From Papilionanthe hookeriana x Papilionanthe teres (Eukaryota > Streptophyta > Magnoliopsida > Asparagales > Orchidaceae), in assembly GCA_022702705.1 (NCBI GenBank), contig CM040430.1:19601310-19665309 (forward strand): a stretch of DNA of 64,000 bases. Reading direction: 5' to 3'. A model generated the notes under the pieces. The model worked only from the letters and a program-made list of their open reading frames with translations. It made no database searches and was not told the DNA's origin. Positions 22,200 through 34,189 of the stretch are shown here, piece after piece. Numbering within the stretch: position 1 is the first letter of the stretch; the number at the start of each line of letters is the position of its first letter. Position numbers and translations under genes: made by a program.

Positions 22200-22860
22200 T
22201 TTCGCATTATCCAAAAATTCAAATCTTTCCCGAATATAATCTAGTTCTTCATTATTATCTTCAATTAATTCGCATTTTCTTTTTCTAATTTATCTTCGTA
22301 ATATTCCTTAAAATGTTCTTGTTGTAAATATTCAAGTATTTCCATCCGAAAACATTCATCATCTTTTTCAAATAAGCAGTGGATATTTCATCGATTTTTC
22401 AATATTAAAGGTAACTTTTAATATTTACTCTCATAGTTAATTCTCCTTTCGAACATCAATCATAGCTTTTCCAAGAGTTTTCAAAAATGGTCTTCCTAAA
22501 ATGATAAGAATTTCTTTATCTTCCCTCCATATCTAAAACAATAAAATTCCATCAGAAGATAAATTTATCCACTTTTACTAACACATTTTCAATAACTCCC
22601 TTAGGATAGGTAATCGAACGATCACTAATTGAAGGGTTAATTAAGCAGGTGTAACTTTTCCTAATCCTAATCTCTTAAAAATCGATAGAGCATTAGATTG
22701 ATGCTTGCTCCTAAGTCACATAAAGTTTTTCCATAAAATTTTCTCCTAGCAATAAGCAGTATGTTGAAACTACCAGATCTTTTAATTTTTCAGGAAGCTT
22801 CTTCTGAATAATAGCACTACACTCTTTTACCAAGTGCGACTGCTTCATTATCATGAATTT
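22200..22860 (-). pseudogene. E2 protease
   Basis: The active-site region reads LCDLGASINLM in a frame broken on both sides (about 22725-22690). SDRSITYPKGVIENVLVKVD (22630-22570) and ELTMRVNIKS (22445-22415) follow, then the acidic linker. It matches E1 3606-4199 in order and spacing. Single-base indels stop translation. Confidence 0.78.
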
Positions 22861-22989
22861 TCTTTTCTTATTTAGAATATCTTTCATAAATTTTACATAA
22901 TTCCTAAGATCCGATCTAAAGCCTACCGCATATCGATTGTTAATTTCTTTAATATTTCAAGGAATTTAGCAAATTGTTTATCTTTTTAT

Positions 22990-24351
22990 GTTGAGCTAGT
23001 CGCTGAGGAAATGGTGGTGGAGGTTTTTCACCGTAAATTTTCATAGTCAAAGGATGTTCTAAGCTCAATCTGCTGAATTGTTTCTTTTTCACCTCCACTT
23101 CCTCTTTTCGCTTTCAAGTTCTTTGAATTCGAGGTTCTAATTTTTTCCACTCCTTAGTTGTATTGCTTTAATTTGTTCTTTCTTGATCTTTAGGATTTAT
23201 TTCCACATTACTAGGAAAAGTTCCAGTATTCTATTATTTAGCGCAAAGAGCAATATGTCCAAGTCGAGTTTCGATATTTTTAATAAGTTCTCAAGAATTG
23301 TAGTTGATTTCCTTTGAATTTGTAGTTGATTTCCTTGATTTTGTAGCTGATGACCCATATTCAAAGTTAATTCATCCATAGATAATTTCTTATCTTCGAA
23401 TTGAGGGTTATTGTTATTAAATCCAAAAGGTAATTAGGTTTATAGTTTGGATTTGTTTGATTTAGGTTGACCATCCACGTTGACAGATGTGTTATTCCAC
23501 TAAAATTTGGATGAGTTTTCCAACCAGGATTATAATAGTTTGAATAAGGGTTATTAGTTCTATTATTAATAAAGATTTAAAAAGTTTCATAATTAGATTG
23601 AGATTCTATGATTTTTCCGTACGAGTTTTCTTCTAGAGTAGAGAGCAAGCTCATTCCAAAATGATCTAATTCTTAGATATAGCAGCAATTGGTAGCTAAC
23701 ATAGATATTGCATCGTTTTCATGAATGCTGGCTATCTTTTTCGGATTTACTCTATCAGTGTGCCATTGGAAATTATTTGTTGTCATTTCTTCGATTAATG
23801 CATAAGCTTCATCAAATGGTTTAGACATTAATGAACCTCCACAGCTAGCATCGATGATCGATCTTAAAGATCCTACTAATCCATTATAAAAGGTTTGAAT
23901 AATCAACATAACTGTATACGATGGGCATTTCCTAAGAAGTTCCTTAAATCTCTCCCAAGATTCATATATCGATTCTCCATCTATCGACAAAAAAGAAGAT
24001 GGATTCTCCCCAAGTTTTAATATCCAGTGCTAACGAATTAACCACATTTTGTTTTATCCCTTAATGAAAAATAAAAAAGTCTAAGTCTTATAGCATCGCT
24101 CGATACTCTTTGATATTTAAAAGTAGCACAAAGTTCTAGAAAACTAGCAAGATGTAAGTTAGATCTTCAAGTAGTGAATCACTAAATTGATCGTTTTATA
24201 CAATTTGGATAATTGCAGTTTAAGTTCAAATGAATTAAGAAATTTACATCGTGTTTTGAATAGTTAAATGAATTTCATCTCGATGTAGGGTTGGCATAAT
24301 TCATTAATGGTTCTGTTGGTTCATATTTCGTAATTTCAGAATATTCGCCAT
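22990..24351 (-). pseudogene. E2 gag
   Basis: The likely start is the ATG at 24351, then ANPTSR near 24300 as in the E1 N-terminus. ELCATFKYQRVSSDAIRLRL (about 24140-24080) and FSLRDKTK (24070-24045) mark the core; part of the WLHSL-RTW-FLAKYFPP segment is missing. KPFDEAYALIEEMTTNNFQW (23820-23760) and the Asn-rich part (23600-23400) follow. MDELTLNMGHQLQNQGNQLQ (23379 onwards) corresponds to the coiled-coil-like part of E1. Confidence 0.82.
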
Positions 24352-24536
24352 TCGTGTTAAATTTATTATTTGTTTCTTTTGTTTTCTAATTCTTTTAATT
24401 GTACGCTCTAATCTCGAATCGTAAGCGTATTAAATTTTCGTTTCCAAATTTGCGCATACAATTTTAGAATAGATATTAATTTATTTATTATGATTATTTT
24501 AAAATAGTCCGTTACTCTAGTAAATTTTTCTTACTT

Positions 24537-24553
24537 TCCCCGCAACGACGCCA
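24537..24553 (-). other. E2 primer-binding site (tRNA-Asp type)
   Basis: The minus strand reads TGGCGTCGTTGCGGGGA, which is the tRNA-Asp complement with one substitution and one missing base. It lies seven bases from the LTR end at 24561. Confidence 0.8.
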
Positions 24554-24560
24554 AAAACTT

Positions 24561-26122
24561 CGACCCACAATTTTATATTATGATATTTTAATTTAATTGC
24601 AACGAAGCCCAAAACTCACCCCGCTATATTATATGTATAGAATTGTAATTGTTTATGTCGGTGGATGCTACGCAAGTATACGTATCGTATCAAGTAATAC
24701 AGGCTCTAAAGGGGAGTCCTCGTTATCGATCCTTACTGTGGAAAGAGAAAATAAAATAACAAATTTAATTTTAAAATAATAATAATAATTCTAAAATAGT
24801 ATACAAAAATTTGAAATTCTAAATTTAATGCGCAATCAAGTAAACTAAGTATTTCAATTAGTAACTTAACTAAGTAGAAAATTAATACGTATTGAAAGTG
24901 TGAAATTAAACGCACTGCTAAATAAGTCTTAACTTTTCGAAAAATATCCTTCCCCGTTTAGAAATTTAAGTGATCGATGAATTTAAATAGATAATTTTAA
25001 GGTATTGTGACAAATAGGAGCATTCCACCTCTACTTTTGATCCGTGTAAAGAATATCGACTAATCCTATGTTTAATTACCGACCCTCGCGGCTAGGTCGG
25101 GAGATACCGACCGCCACTCGCAGCTCCCACGTTCCCCGCCCGAGGGCTAACATCTACACTTCAAACAATAGACCGAATTGAATATTTTAGTCCGTCACAC
25201 TAAAATGCTCAATTCTACGCCCAATGATATTATTTCTATTTATTTGCACCCTCCTTCCAAGGCTTTTCAATTCCCCCGAATATCGATGTAATTTTTACTA
25301 TAGTTGATAATCAACACATTTTAACATCCAATGGCCAAGCTTGAAAGTAAATTAAGTTTTAAGTAAAAATTATCATAATTTATTAATATATAAAAGTACT
25401 TCTACTTTAGTTCATCAAGTCACTTAATTTCATAACAGGGAGAAAGACTTAATAACCATTTGCACGTGTACGCAACTAAACTAAGCATGGATTTCATTTA
25501 AAGTTAAAAACACAAATAAAATACTTACCTCGATTTATCCCTGCGTACTCCTCAGCCTTTTCTGACTCTTCCTTCCAAGATGCCAAGACCTCACTCAAAA
25601 CTCGCTAACTCACTAAATACTCACTTCTTAAAAACTCTTAAACTTAGAACACACCCTAAAAGATACCACCAAAACCGTCAATTTCGGCCTCTATATGTAG
25701 AGGTGAGCAAAGGACCAAGAGGTGTAAGCATCCCTTCAAAAAGTGTCCGTGTTCAATGTATCCGTGCCATTTCCAACTATCTCGCCGTCGTTGACGAACA
25801 ACTCCGCCGTCGGCGAGTTTCTAAGATCTTTCAAAACGACGCTTAGCTCGCAAATAGCGGGTTTACTACTGCCGCCGAGACAGCTTATAATTCCTTCGAA
25901 AAGTCTCCTCGTAGCCTCGCCGTCGACGGCTCTCGGGACTCACGGGGCGACCAAAGACAAATTTCATTATTTTCTTCCTTTTGCTCCAAATTCGCTCCTT
26001 ATGATTTTTGCTTTATCACCTAAATTCTCCATTCCTGCAATAAAATAAAGAAAATACCTTTCTTTAAAGTGCAATTTCATCAAAAATATGTATGAATTTC
26101 TTAATAAAATTTTTAGTGATCA
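24561..26122 (-). repeat. E2 5-prime LTR (right copy)
   Basis: It aligns end to end with 12626-14217. The inner end reads CGACCC where the left copy has TGACCC; the outer end is GTGATCA. It contains the palindrome cluster (25780-25930), a TATA variant (25700-25691) and the GCAAGTATACGTATCGT block near 24672. Differences from the left copy are frequent and often turn CAGG, AGG or CTG into shorter or CG-containing strings. Confidence 0.9.
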
Positions 26123-26546
26123 CCGGACAGTACAGAATTTTAAAGCCAAGACTCGAGCACATTTCCAAGATGTCACATGTACTAGCTAGAAATCGCATTC
26201 CGAATGTGACGATCTACAAAATTCGTAAAAGAAAAGGCTTTAGCGGCATGCTTTAGCCCGCCGCAAAAGAATTTGCCCGCTCGCAAGATGAATCGCGGGA
26301 AGTGCCGGGCCTGCGCACGTCAGTCCTATCAACATACCACATAATACACAAATCGAAAAGAAAAGAATCAACAGAGCAGCTGATGTAAAACATTTAAGAT
26401 TGGCTATTTTAATAGACTACCCGCAAATAGGAAAACTAACAGACGTATAGTCGCTAGCCCATCGATCAAGAAAAGAACTTTGTCCTACGCATAAATAAAC
26501 AACACGTTATATTTAAGGTCTTTCGATCAAATGCGGCTAAGGTGCC
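26123..26546. other. Unassigned stretch between E2 and the next integrase
   Basis: I see no gene, LTR or repeat that I can name. It is probably decayed pol sequence (RNase H and spacer) of the plus-strand element that follows, judging by position only. Confidence 0.4.
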
Positions 26547-27660
26547 TAAGCGGGTCCGAGGCCCGCGAAATCGTTAAAGAGGTGCATTCAAAGACTCGTG
26601 GCGCCTCACCAAGAGGTCCGAAGATGAAAATGAAAATTAAAAGACTAGGGTACTACCGGCCCCTTCGATGACCTACTACATGAAAATCGCCAAGAGCGTC
26701 ACTACCAATGCCAAGTGCACGGAGGCTTTCTACACCAACCTCCAAATGTGCTACATCCGACAATTGCGTTGCGGCCATTCGAATGTCGGGGAACGTACAT
26801 AATGGGTCCAATAGGAACCCATCTTCACAAAGGACATCGTTTCTGTCTCTGCTGCCGCATTACTTTTCCAAGCGGGCGCAGGCAGCTCCACTCGTAGAAG
26901 TGAAAGCACACCACGTGCTACAAGCCAAGAATCAGTTATCTACCATTTCGAGTGCCGCGCGTGATCATCTCGCATAATGGGTCAACATTCCGAAGCAAGC
27001 AAACAATTTGTCGTGAGACACGAAATCGACCGGCGGTATTCAACAATTTATTATCCAAGAGCAAATGGCCCGCTCGAGGCTTTCAATAAAACTCTCGTTC
27101 AAATTTTAAAGAAAACTTTGGACGATAATAAGAGAAATTGGCACGAGAAGTTATTAAGCCTTATGGGCCTACCGGACAACCTTCAGAACTCCTACTCAAG
27201 CGACACCTTACGCTCCGGTATGGGTCCGAGGCAAAGGTTACCCTTAAAGAGAATCCAAGCCTTCCTTCTACTCGTAATCACAGTTTTGCAAACAAAATCA
27301 CGACAAGAGAATGCTAAATTACTTACTCGAGGAATTGGAAAGTCTCAGAGGAAAAGATTCTAGCAATGGGCAGCTAGAATTTAGAACTATACCAAGCTAA
27401 GATGGTTCAAGCCCAATGACAGACTGTCCACGCCAAGAACCTTCAAAGCTGGTGACTTAGTTCTCGTTCTCAAGAGACCTATCCCCGCACACCACAAGAT
27501 AGAGGAAAATTCTCAATCCACTTCATGGCCTGCTTGTGGTTGAGGCAAACTTACTCAGAGGCTCCTACCACTAGAATTGCCAAGGAGAAAGACATATGCT
27601 TCCGATCAACGGAAGATACTTGAAGAAGTATTACGCTACCCTGATGTTTCGAAGGAATGA
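26547..27660 (+). pseudogene. Integrase of a Tat/Ogre-like Ty3/gypsy element
   Basis: The frame opens with LRCLSGSEAREIVKEVHS (zinc-binding start), GYYRPL near 26650, and HQPPNVLHPTIA, RPFE and GHRF in alternating frames (26700-26850). VKAHHV is near 26900. The best part is the frame at 26977-27363 with VVRHEIDRRYSTIYYPRANG then PLEAFNKTLVQILKKTLDDN and NWHEKL, which covers the catalytic Glu. The C-terminal part reads FKAGDLVLVLKRPIPAHHKI (27450-27510) and INGRYLKK-like residues to about 27660. These motifs are of the lineage near Tat/Ogre rather than that of E1-E3. At least five frameshifts are present. No upstream pol is seen because E2 borders it. Confidence 0.85.
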
Positions 27661-27699
27661 ATTCCCTCATCCCTAGAAGCACGGGCAAAGTAATTACTT

Positions 27700-29690
27700 A
27701 TGACCGAGTCCAAACCCAAAAATAATAAAAAATGTGCTAAAATAAAACAAAATCGTGATAACAAAGTTTTCCTCGTCCTCTCTTCCAAATCAAAATCTTT
27801 TTTTTCCGATCTTTTTCCACTTCATTCCTGTTGAATTTAAAATATAAAAGGAATAATAAAAAAAGAAAATTTTGTCTCTAATAAAACATTTTCTTAATGT
27901 TCTTGTTCTTACTAAAGCCCTCGATCCTTTTCCTTGTCTTTGGCAGGAAATGTCGAACGGGCGGGGTTGGTCCCAACTTTAGAAATGGCGTAAGCCTTGC
28001 ACTCGACAAAAGAAGGTGAAAGATGGAGCGATAATAGAGATCGACTCGACTTCGCACCCCAACAGCCCGCAATACGAGGAAGGTGATCATCCCGCTGACC
28101 GAGAGGAACTGCCCGCCGACAAGAATGAAAGTGGGTGGCCCAAGCCACCAAACCAACACAGAAGAAAAGGAAAACAAACACCGAGGAGGACAAAAGAATC
28201 AAACCGTAGTCGCCATGCGAGGGCAAGCCATCAGCGCCGCTCCCACAGAGATTCAGGAAGTACGAAGAGCTACTCTCACAAAGAATCCCGTTGAAGAAAT
28301 AAAAATCGCCGTATCCGCAAGATGTTAACTAAACTAGTACCGGACCAGCGCGACGAGGCAAGCCGCTACTACCAAAGGCATAGCCATGAATACCGGTTCG
28401 CCAGAATCCCAAAGAAAGGAGGCCAGCCCGGGATAATGAAGAGACCAAAGGAAATCTCAAGAAGATCATAAGAAGGAAGGCTACCACGCCACCGCATAAA
28501 GCCACCGCAATGCATAACCTTGTTGCAGCAACCCCGGAGGATGTCCCGACGGAGACCATCCCCGAGGAGCCGAGGTATGCAGAGAACGCGAAGGGATCAA
28601 CCATATATCCCACAATACGTCACTGTGCCTCACCATTTGCATTATTCCGTAATACGAGCTGGAAAGAATGCGAATGTCGAGAAGCAAACTTTTGAATACT
28701 TCGAGAGAATTAAAGGCAAGAGGACTGAAGATACTGTAAGGTGTCGAGCTACATGCCGATGTGTTCTCGAATACGAACAACAAATCGCGGACCGTATCCT
28801 GGATTTGAAAAGAATGGGGTCGAGTGTGCCGCCTAAGAGAAAACACTTACTCGGAACCCCGTGAGATGGATGCTGTGGAAAGGAGAATTACAATACAATG
28901 TGGATGCTACTACAACTTCACAAGACAGAAGGAAACCCACCTGGGATACTCCGTCATGGAAAGGTAGATCCAATGTCATTAGTCATCAAAAGGATGGTCA
29001 TGAGAATGATAACATGGAGGGTATCGCCACAGATTGCATACCCAATGCTTGCATCATTAACATTTAGAAGCAGTAGATTACATACCCCCGCACATAAACA
29101 TCACCACGACTTTGTCGACCTTTCGCACGCTTTTCTTCGAACGAATGTAATATCATGTTCGGATCCGAATTTCCGCATAGCAAGCTCAGTGAGTTCGAGG
29201 GCCGCAAAGATACCATTACCGGTAGGTTCCGTCATGATACTAAAGGGCAACGGAGCGTATGTCGCTAAACATTGCATGTCAGGAGTACCAATGAAGGACC
29301 CTCGCTACTTCTAAGGATGGATGATAGAAAGCACCTTACCACTTCCACTCGTACCCGTAGCCGGAGAGCCTCCGCCTTACGAGCCGTGAGTTACATGGAA
29401 AATATCACACCTCCAACGCATATCCATACGGCATCCTTGCCAAGGATGACTTGGAAGGTGATGTTATCACCATCTACCTCACTATTCGACATGGATATCT
29501 AACATGCCTTTTTGATGACGCAAAGATCATACATACCATTTTGAGTCGACATGGATTGTATGAGATGTATTCCAGACCGAGTTGTATGATGTATCTTCAA
29601 CATGATTGGAATGAAAGTGACCATGTCACATTGGGCTCTCACCTCTTTGTGCAAGTCAATCGGAAAATGCTCATTAAAGTTAAATGAACT
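27700..29690 (+). other. Unassigned, partly open region after the Tat-type integrase
   Basis: Same-strand frames of 80-140 codons occur at 28016-28328, 28520-28864, 28898-29314 and 29451-29687. One reads QTFEYFERIKGKRTEDTV, another DGHENDNMEGIATDCIPN. They look like pieces of one basic, degraded protein, perhaps a further ORF of the same retroelement, but I do not recognise a family. Codon-like composition is higher in GC than the surrounding DNA. 27700-28010 is AT-rich and non-coding. Confidence 0.35.
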
Positions 29691-30205
29691 TCGAACGAAG
29701 AACAGAAAAGAAACAAAAAGAGTAAAAGAAAACTTTTCTTAAAAAATCTAAAAAAATAATGAACGCCAAATTCACATGGACATTAAATGAACGATAAAGC
29801 AACTCAATCGTTAAAGGACAAATAAAATGAACACAAATTTTAAATCAAATCTCAATCAAATTCAAATTCAACCTTCCAGATCTCAAATCAAATGTCAATC
29901 AAATTCAAACCAATCTTCTGAATCCGAAATCCAATCCGTTCTACTCTCTCCTCACATGGGATGAAGCTGGCCGATTCCATCGATACCGAGCCATGAGGTT
30001 TCTCGATTCAACCGATGGCGAGGAATTGTATCTAATCCAAACCAGCAACTTTCTCGATTAACTTCTTTTGAATGGGATATGTAACATCTACATATTCCCT
30101 CCTAACTGCTTCTTTCCACAAAAATCTTTTACAACTTTCATGAAATTCAAACACCAAAATTCCACACTTTTCAAATCAACACTACAAATCTTTGCAAAAT
30201 CAATT

Positions 30206-30890
30206 TACATCAAAATCAAATTCTTGGGGTCGATGGATTTTGACATCCTAGACCGCATTGCTTTCGGATTCTTTCCCTATCGCAATGAAATACATCAAAA
30301 TCAAATTCTCGTGGGTCAAGATTTACATTCCAGACCGCATTGCTTTAGGATTCTTTCCCTATCGCAATGAAATACATCAAAATCAAATTCTTGGGGTTGA
30401 GGATTTTACATCCGAGACTGCATTGCTTTAGGATTCTTTCCCTATCGCAATGAAATACATCAAAATCAAATTCCGTGGGTTGAGGATTTACATCCGAGAC
30501 CGCATCGTTTTAGGATTTTTCCCTATCGCAATGAAATACACCAAAATCAAATTCTCAAAGCTGAGGAATTTACATCTCGAGATCGCATTGCTTTAGGATT
30601 CTCTCCTATCGCAATGAAATACATCAAAATTCAAACTTTTGGGGTCGAGGATTTTACATCTGAAGACTCCATTTCGCTTTAGGATTCTTCCCCTATCGCA
30701 ATGAAATACATTACAATCAAACTTTGGGCCGAGGATTCATATCCAACACCGCATTGCTTTAGGATTCTTTCCTATCGCAATGAAATACATCAAATCAAAC
30801 ACTGAGAAATTAAGGATTTTACATCCAATACCGCATCGCTCCGAGATCTCTCCTCATTGTAATGATTCAATCCAATCAATTCAATTTTCG
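30206..30890. repeat. 82-bp tandem repeat array, about 8 copies
   Basis: The anchor CGCAATGAAATACATCAAA recurs at 30281, 30363, 30446, 30527, 30610, 30697 and 30776, with spacing of 79-87 bp, and a decayed eighth copy near 30860. Each unit holds GAGGATTTTACATCC and GCATTGCTTTAGGATTC. The array lies between a Tat-type integrase and an LTR-like repeat, and Tat-lineage elements are known for tandem repeats in this 3-prime untranslated place. 29700-30205 shows no gene. Confidence 0.9.
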
Positions 30891-33660
30891 AGGTCAAGAT
30901 GTTACATCTAAAAACCACAAAATCTAATTTTCATTTCAAGTTCAAAACCCTTCAAATTAATTCTTAATAAAACTTCAATCTAAATTAAAACTCAAGCCAA
31001 AATCAACTACACATGAAAACTTAAACTGAAACAAAATGAAATCTAAATCGAAATTCTGCATCATGTGATTCGGGATTCACCTCCTTTCCTTTCCCCAGCG
31101 AGAGTTCAGGGACCTCCAATCTCGCAGATATACTTGACACTCCCCACGTGAAATTCTTCTACTTTGTCCCGATTTTGTCACTGAGATCCGTGTTGGTTTT
31201 GCTGATCTTTTCTAAGCCAACGTCAATACGCGCAAGGTGCTCGGTTAGCACACCACACCCACGGGGGTCCATTTGCCGACCCCATTTTGCGAGGTCTTCT
31301 CTTCTTTAGCACTTAGGATCTAGCCTTAGGCTTTTCCTTCGACTATCCTGTGAGGATTAGAACTGGGACCCACCACTTAGAAATTCAAACCACTTCTTAA
31401 CTCCCCGCAAACTTCACAAACTCACCGTACCCCTAATCACCTGTAGGTCAAATTAAATGCGAGTTTAAAGGATGAGTTCCTATAGGACTCTTCGGGCCTT
31501 AGGACGCCCCGGGTGGTCCGTCCTGGTGAGGGCCGACTTACACACACACTACACTTATACACTACACTTTCACACACCTCCTAAAACCACACCCATACCC
31601 AACTCGACCTCCCCGACTCATGCAGGTGATTCACACGGGATTTCATATTTAACTCCTAAGCCCTCGGGCTAAGAGGGTTAGGAACAACATAGTGAATGCC
31701 TCAAATGAGTCCCTTCATGGCTCATGTGGGCTCGATATGGCTTCATGGATCAACCAAAATGATTTCATTCCACTTACATTTACCCACTTTCAATTTTTTC
31801 AAATTTTCAATTTTTCAAATTTTCAATTTTTGACCCTGTGACCCCGCACCCGCCTAGCCTACCCAAACCCTTAAAATTACCCAAATTGTTTAAAAAAAAA
31901 TCTCCAAATACCCAAAATTTCAAAAACCAATCTCAAACATTCCCACATTACTCAAATTGATCATTTATAGCCAAAAATACCAAAAAATTCCAAAAATACC
32001 TCCCAATACCCTCTAAATACCCAAAATGCCCCTCTTAGCCAAAAATCCAAAAATTCGTAAAATTCCCGTAAAAAATTCCAAAAAATCCCAAATATTCCCA
32101 ATTTCATTTTTGCTTAACTACACCATGGGAAAATTTTGTCAATTTACCCCACTTTTGTCAAAATCCCCAATTTGACCCATTTTAACCCAAAGTGAACCCA
32201 ATGTCAAACCAAACCTACCCAATTTACCCAAATTCTAGTCCAATTCAATTCTAAACTTCAATTCAACATCCCCAACACCAATCTAGACCAACCAAGTCTA
32301 ACTCTACTCGGGTATTCTCTAAATCCAATTTCACTTTGACCTTAAAGCCCAATTTGGACCCATGACCCAAACTTAGCCCAAACTAACCCAATTCAACTCC
32401 AATTAACCCCAAATCTTTTCTAAACCTTCCCTAACATCCCCACAAACAAAACACTGACATAATTTTCTCAAAATTTAGACCCAAACCCCACTCAAATTCA
32501 ACCCAAAGCTAAAAGACCCAATTTTGACCTAAGCCCAAACCTAACCTAAATAAGCCCAAATCCCAAAATCAAAACTCAACCAAAGTCAAAACCTCAAACA
32601 CTCCCATAAACATTTCCCAACATTAATTTTACACCAATTTCAACTCTAGTCCAACAATGGCCCAAGTTAGCCCAATTTGACCTACATCAACCCATTTACC
32701 AAAGAGGCCCAAATCCAACCCAAATCAAACCCAAACCACCTCAAGTTTGTTTCAAACCACTCACGAAACATGCCTAAACCAATTGCAAAATTTATTTGAC
32801 ATGGTCCTTCACAAAACTTTCATCCCAAAAGCCCATTTTAAAATCCAAAAGCCCACTTCCATAAACCATTTTAAAAGCCCATCCAAGACAAATTCAAAAG
32901 CCCGAAGTCCATGACAAAACCCATACGACACTTTCCCTCATCACACATTCAATTTAAAATCATTCCTAAAGTCCTAATTTATCAATTAAACAATTCCAAA
33001 TCAAGCTCATAACAATTCCCATCAAATGCCAAAATTCACAAAACCTTTTTTCATGAAGCTTCACTTTAACTGTTCCCAAGCCAAAGATGAGCCATGAAGC
33101 TATGCATGAGCCACATGTGATCCATGAAAGCCTTGGAAGCCTCACCATACCCAAAATGGCAAGAGGAGGGGATCCTTTAATGATCCTCTTAAGAGTGATT
33201 AACCACTCCCATGTCTCCCCTAAACCTTGCTTAAACTTAATTATACTTGGATGGTGACCTTTCCCCACTAATCAAGCCGACATAAACCACTTTCTTCAGC
33301 CCCAAACTAGCCATGGGGAGGTGCACCTAGCTCAATCCATGCATTCGACCAATTTGAGCCAAAATACACCACCCCATTCCATCATCTCAAACTTTTCACA
33401 CATGGCAAACACCAATCGATCTCACAAACAACCACAGCCCCGACCCACCCGAACCCGAGGGTGACCCACGCTTCGCCGGCCACCCACCCCGATCACCGAC
33501 AAACACCACACCCGAGAGCTCCCATGTGAGCCAACATTGAAATTCCCCCCGCCGAGCTCCCCAAGTCCAAAGGGCCACCAGCATGGCCGTTCTTCCCTTT
33601 GCATGGAGCAAAATTCGATCCCCGCCCTTAAACCCCCCCCGGGAGGCCCTCCACCCTCTC

Positions 33661-33670
33661 CTATTTAAAC
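33661..33670 (+). promoter_or_regulatory. TATA-like box in repeat A
   Basis: CTATTTAAAC, conserved as CTATTTAAAC in B (54612-54621) and CTAATTAAAC in C (62003-61994), followed in all copies by a CCTCTCGGCC block. The distance to the downstream donor-like site is 424-432 bp in the three copies. Confidence 0.5.
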
Positions 33671-34083
33671 ACCACCCCCTCTCGGCCAACAGGAGGTGCC
33701 GAAACAAACCTTAAGGAAACTCGCCAAAACGTTCCATCACTCCCCACACATGCAGAGCTTGGTCCCCGCCAAAATCCCCCTACCATTTCCTCTCTCGCGA
33801 GCTCAATTTCGGTAGCCGAAATCCAAGCCCAAAACTAGGACACTTCTCCACAACCTGAGCCAATCCCAAATTGATTGGTCCTACACCTTCACCAGACCAA
33901 GAGAAGGAGTTTACCAAAGAAAAGCCCCTTCTCTAGCCACCCACCGTTCCACCTGCTTTCAGATTCGATCGTGGTCAAAATTATACTCGGACAATTCACT
34001 GTGCCAGACTTATCCGGAGCTTGTTTCGGGACCCAATCGAAGGTGACACAACCCTCGTATCAAGCTTCACTTCTCCGAGAAAA

Positions 34084-34189
34084 GGTATGGACTCATTCTT
34101 CTTTCCGAGCTTACGTAGAGCCCTCCATTTAATTGAAGTTAATTTAAATACATGTTTACCGTATGGATGTGTTCGTCTCTCAAGACGAA
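34084..34189 (+). promoter_or_regulatory. Donor-like site and hairpin in repeat A
   Basis: AAAG|GTATGG at 34081-34090 is a splice-donor-like sequence. 87 bp further is TTCGTCTCTCAAGACGAA (34172-34189), a 7-bp stem. Both recur in B (55044 and 55130-55148) and C (61571 and 61484-61466), at 86-87 bp spacing. In C the stem is weakened. Confidence 0.45.

Larger units (their letters stand above)
12626..26122 (-). mobile_element. Athila-like retrotransposon E2 with both LTRs
   Basis: The LTRs are at 12626-14217 and 24561-26122. On the minus strand the order is LTR, PBS (24537-24553), gag, protease, reverse transcriptase, RNase H, integrase, two paralogous extra ORFs, polypurine tract (14218-14234), LTR. 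Total length is about 13.5 kb, near the usual size for elements with a 3-prime ORF. All coding parts carry frameshifts and stops. ACAGT flanks the left LTR (12621-12625) and also occurs at 26127-26131, four bases away from the right LTR end, so a target-site duplication is possible but not clean. Many differences between the two LTRs fall in unusual sequence contexts. Confidence 0.9.

Noticed and set aside
30206..30890. CRISPR-like array
   Set aside because: There are no unique spacers: the whole 82-bp unit repeats, and the context is a plant retroelement.
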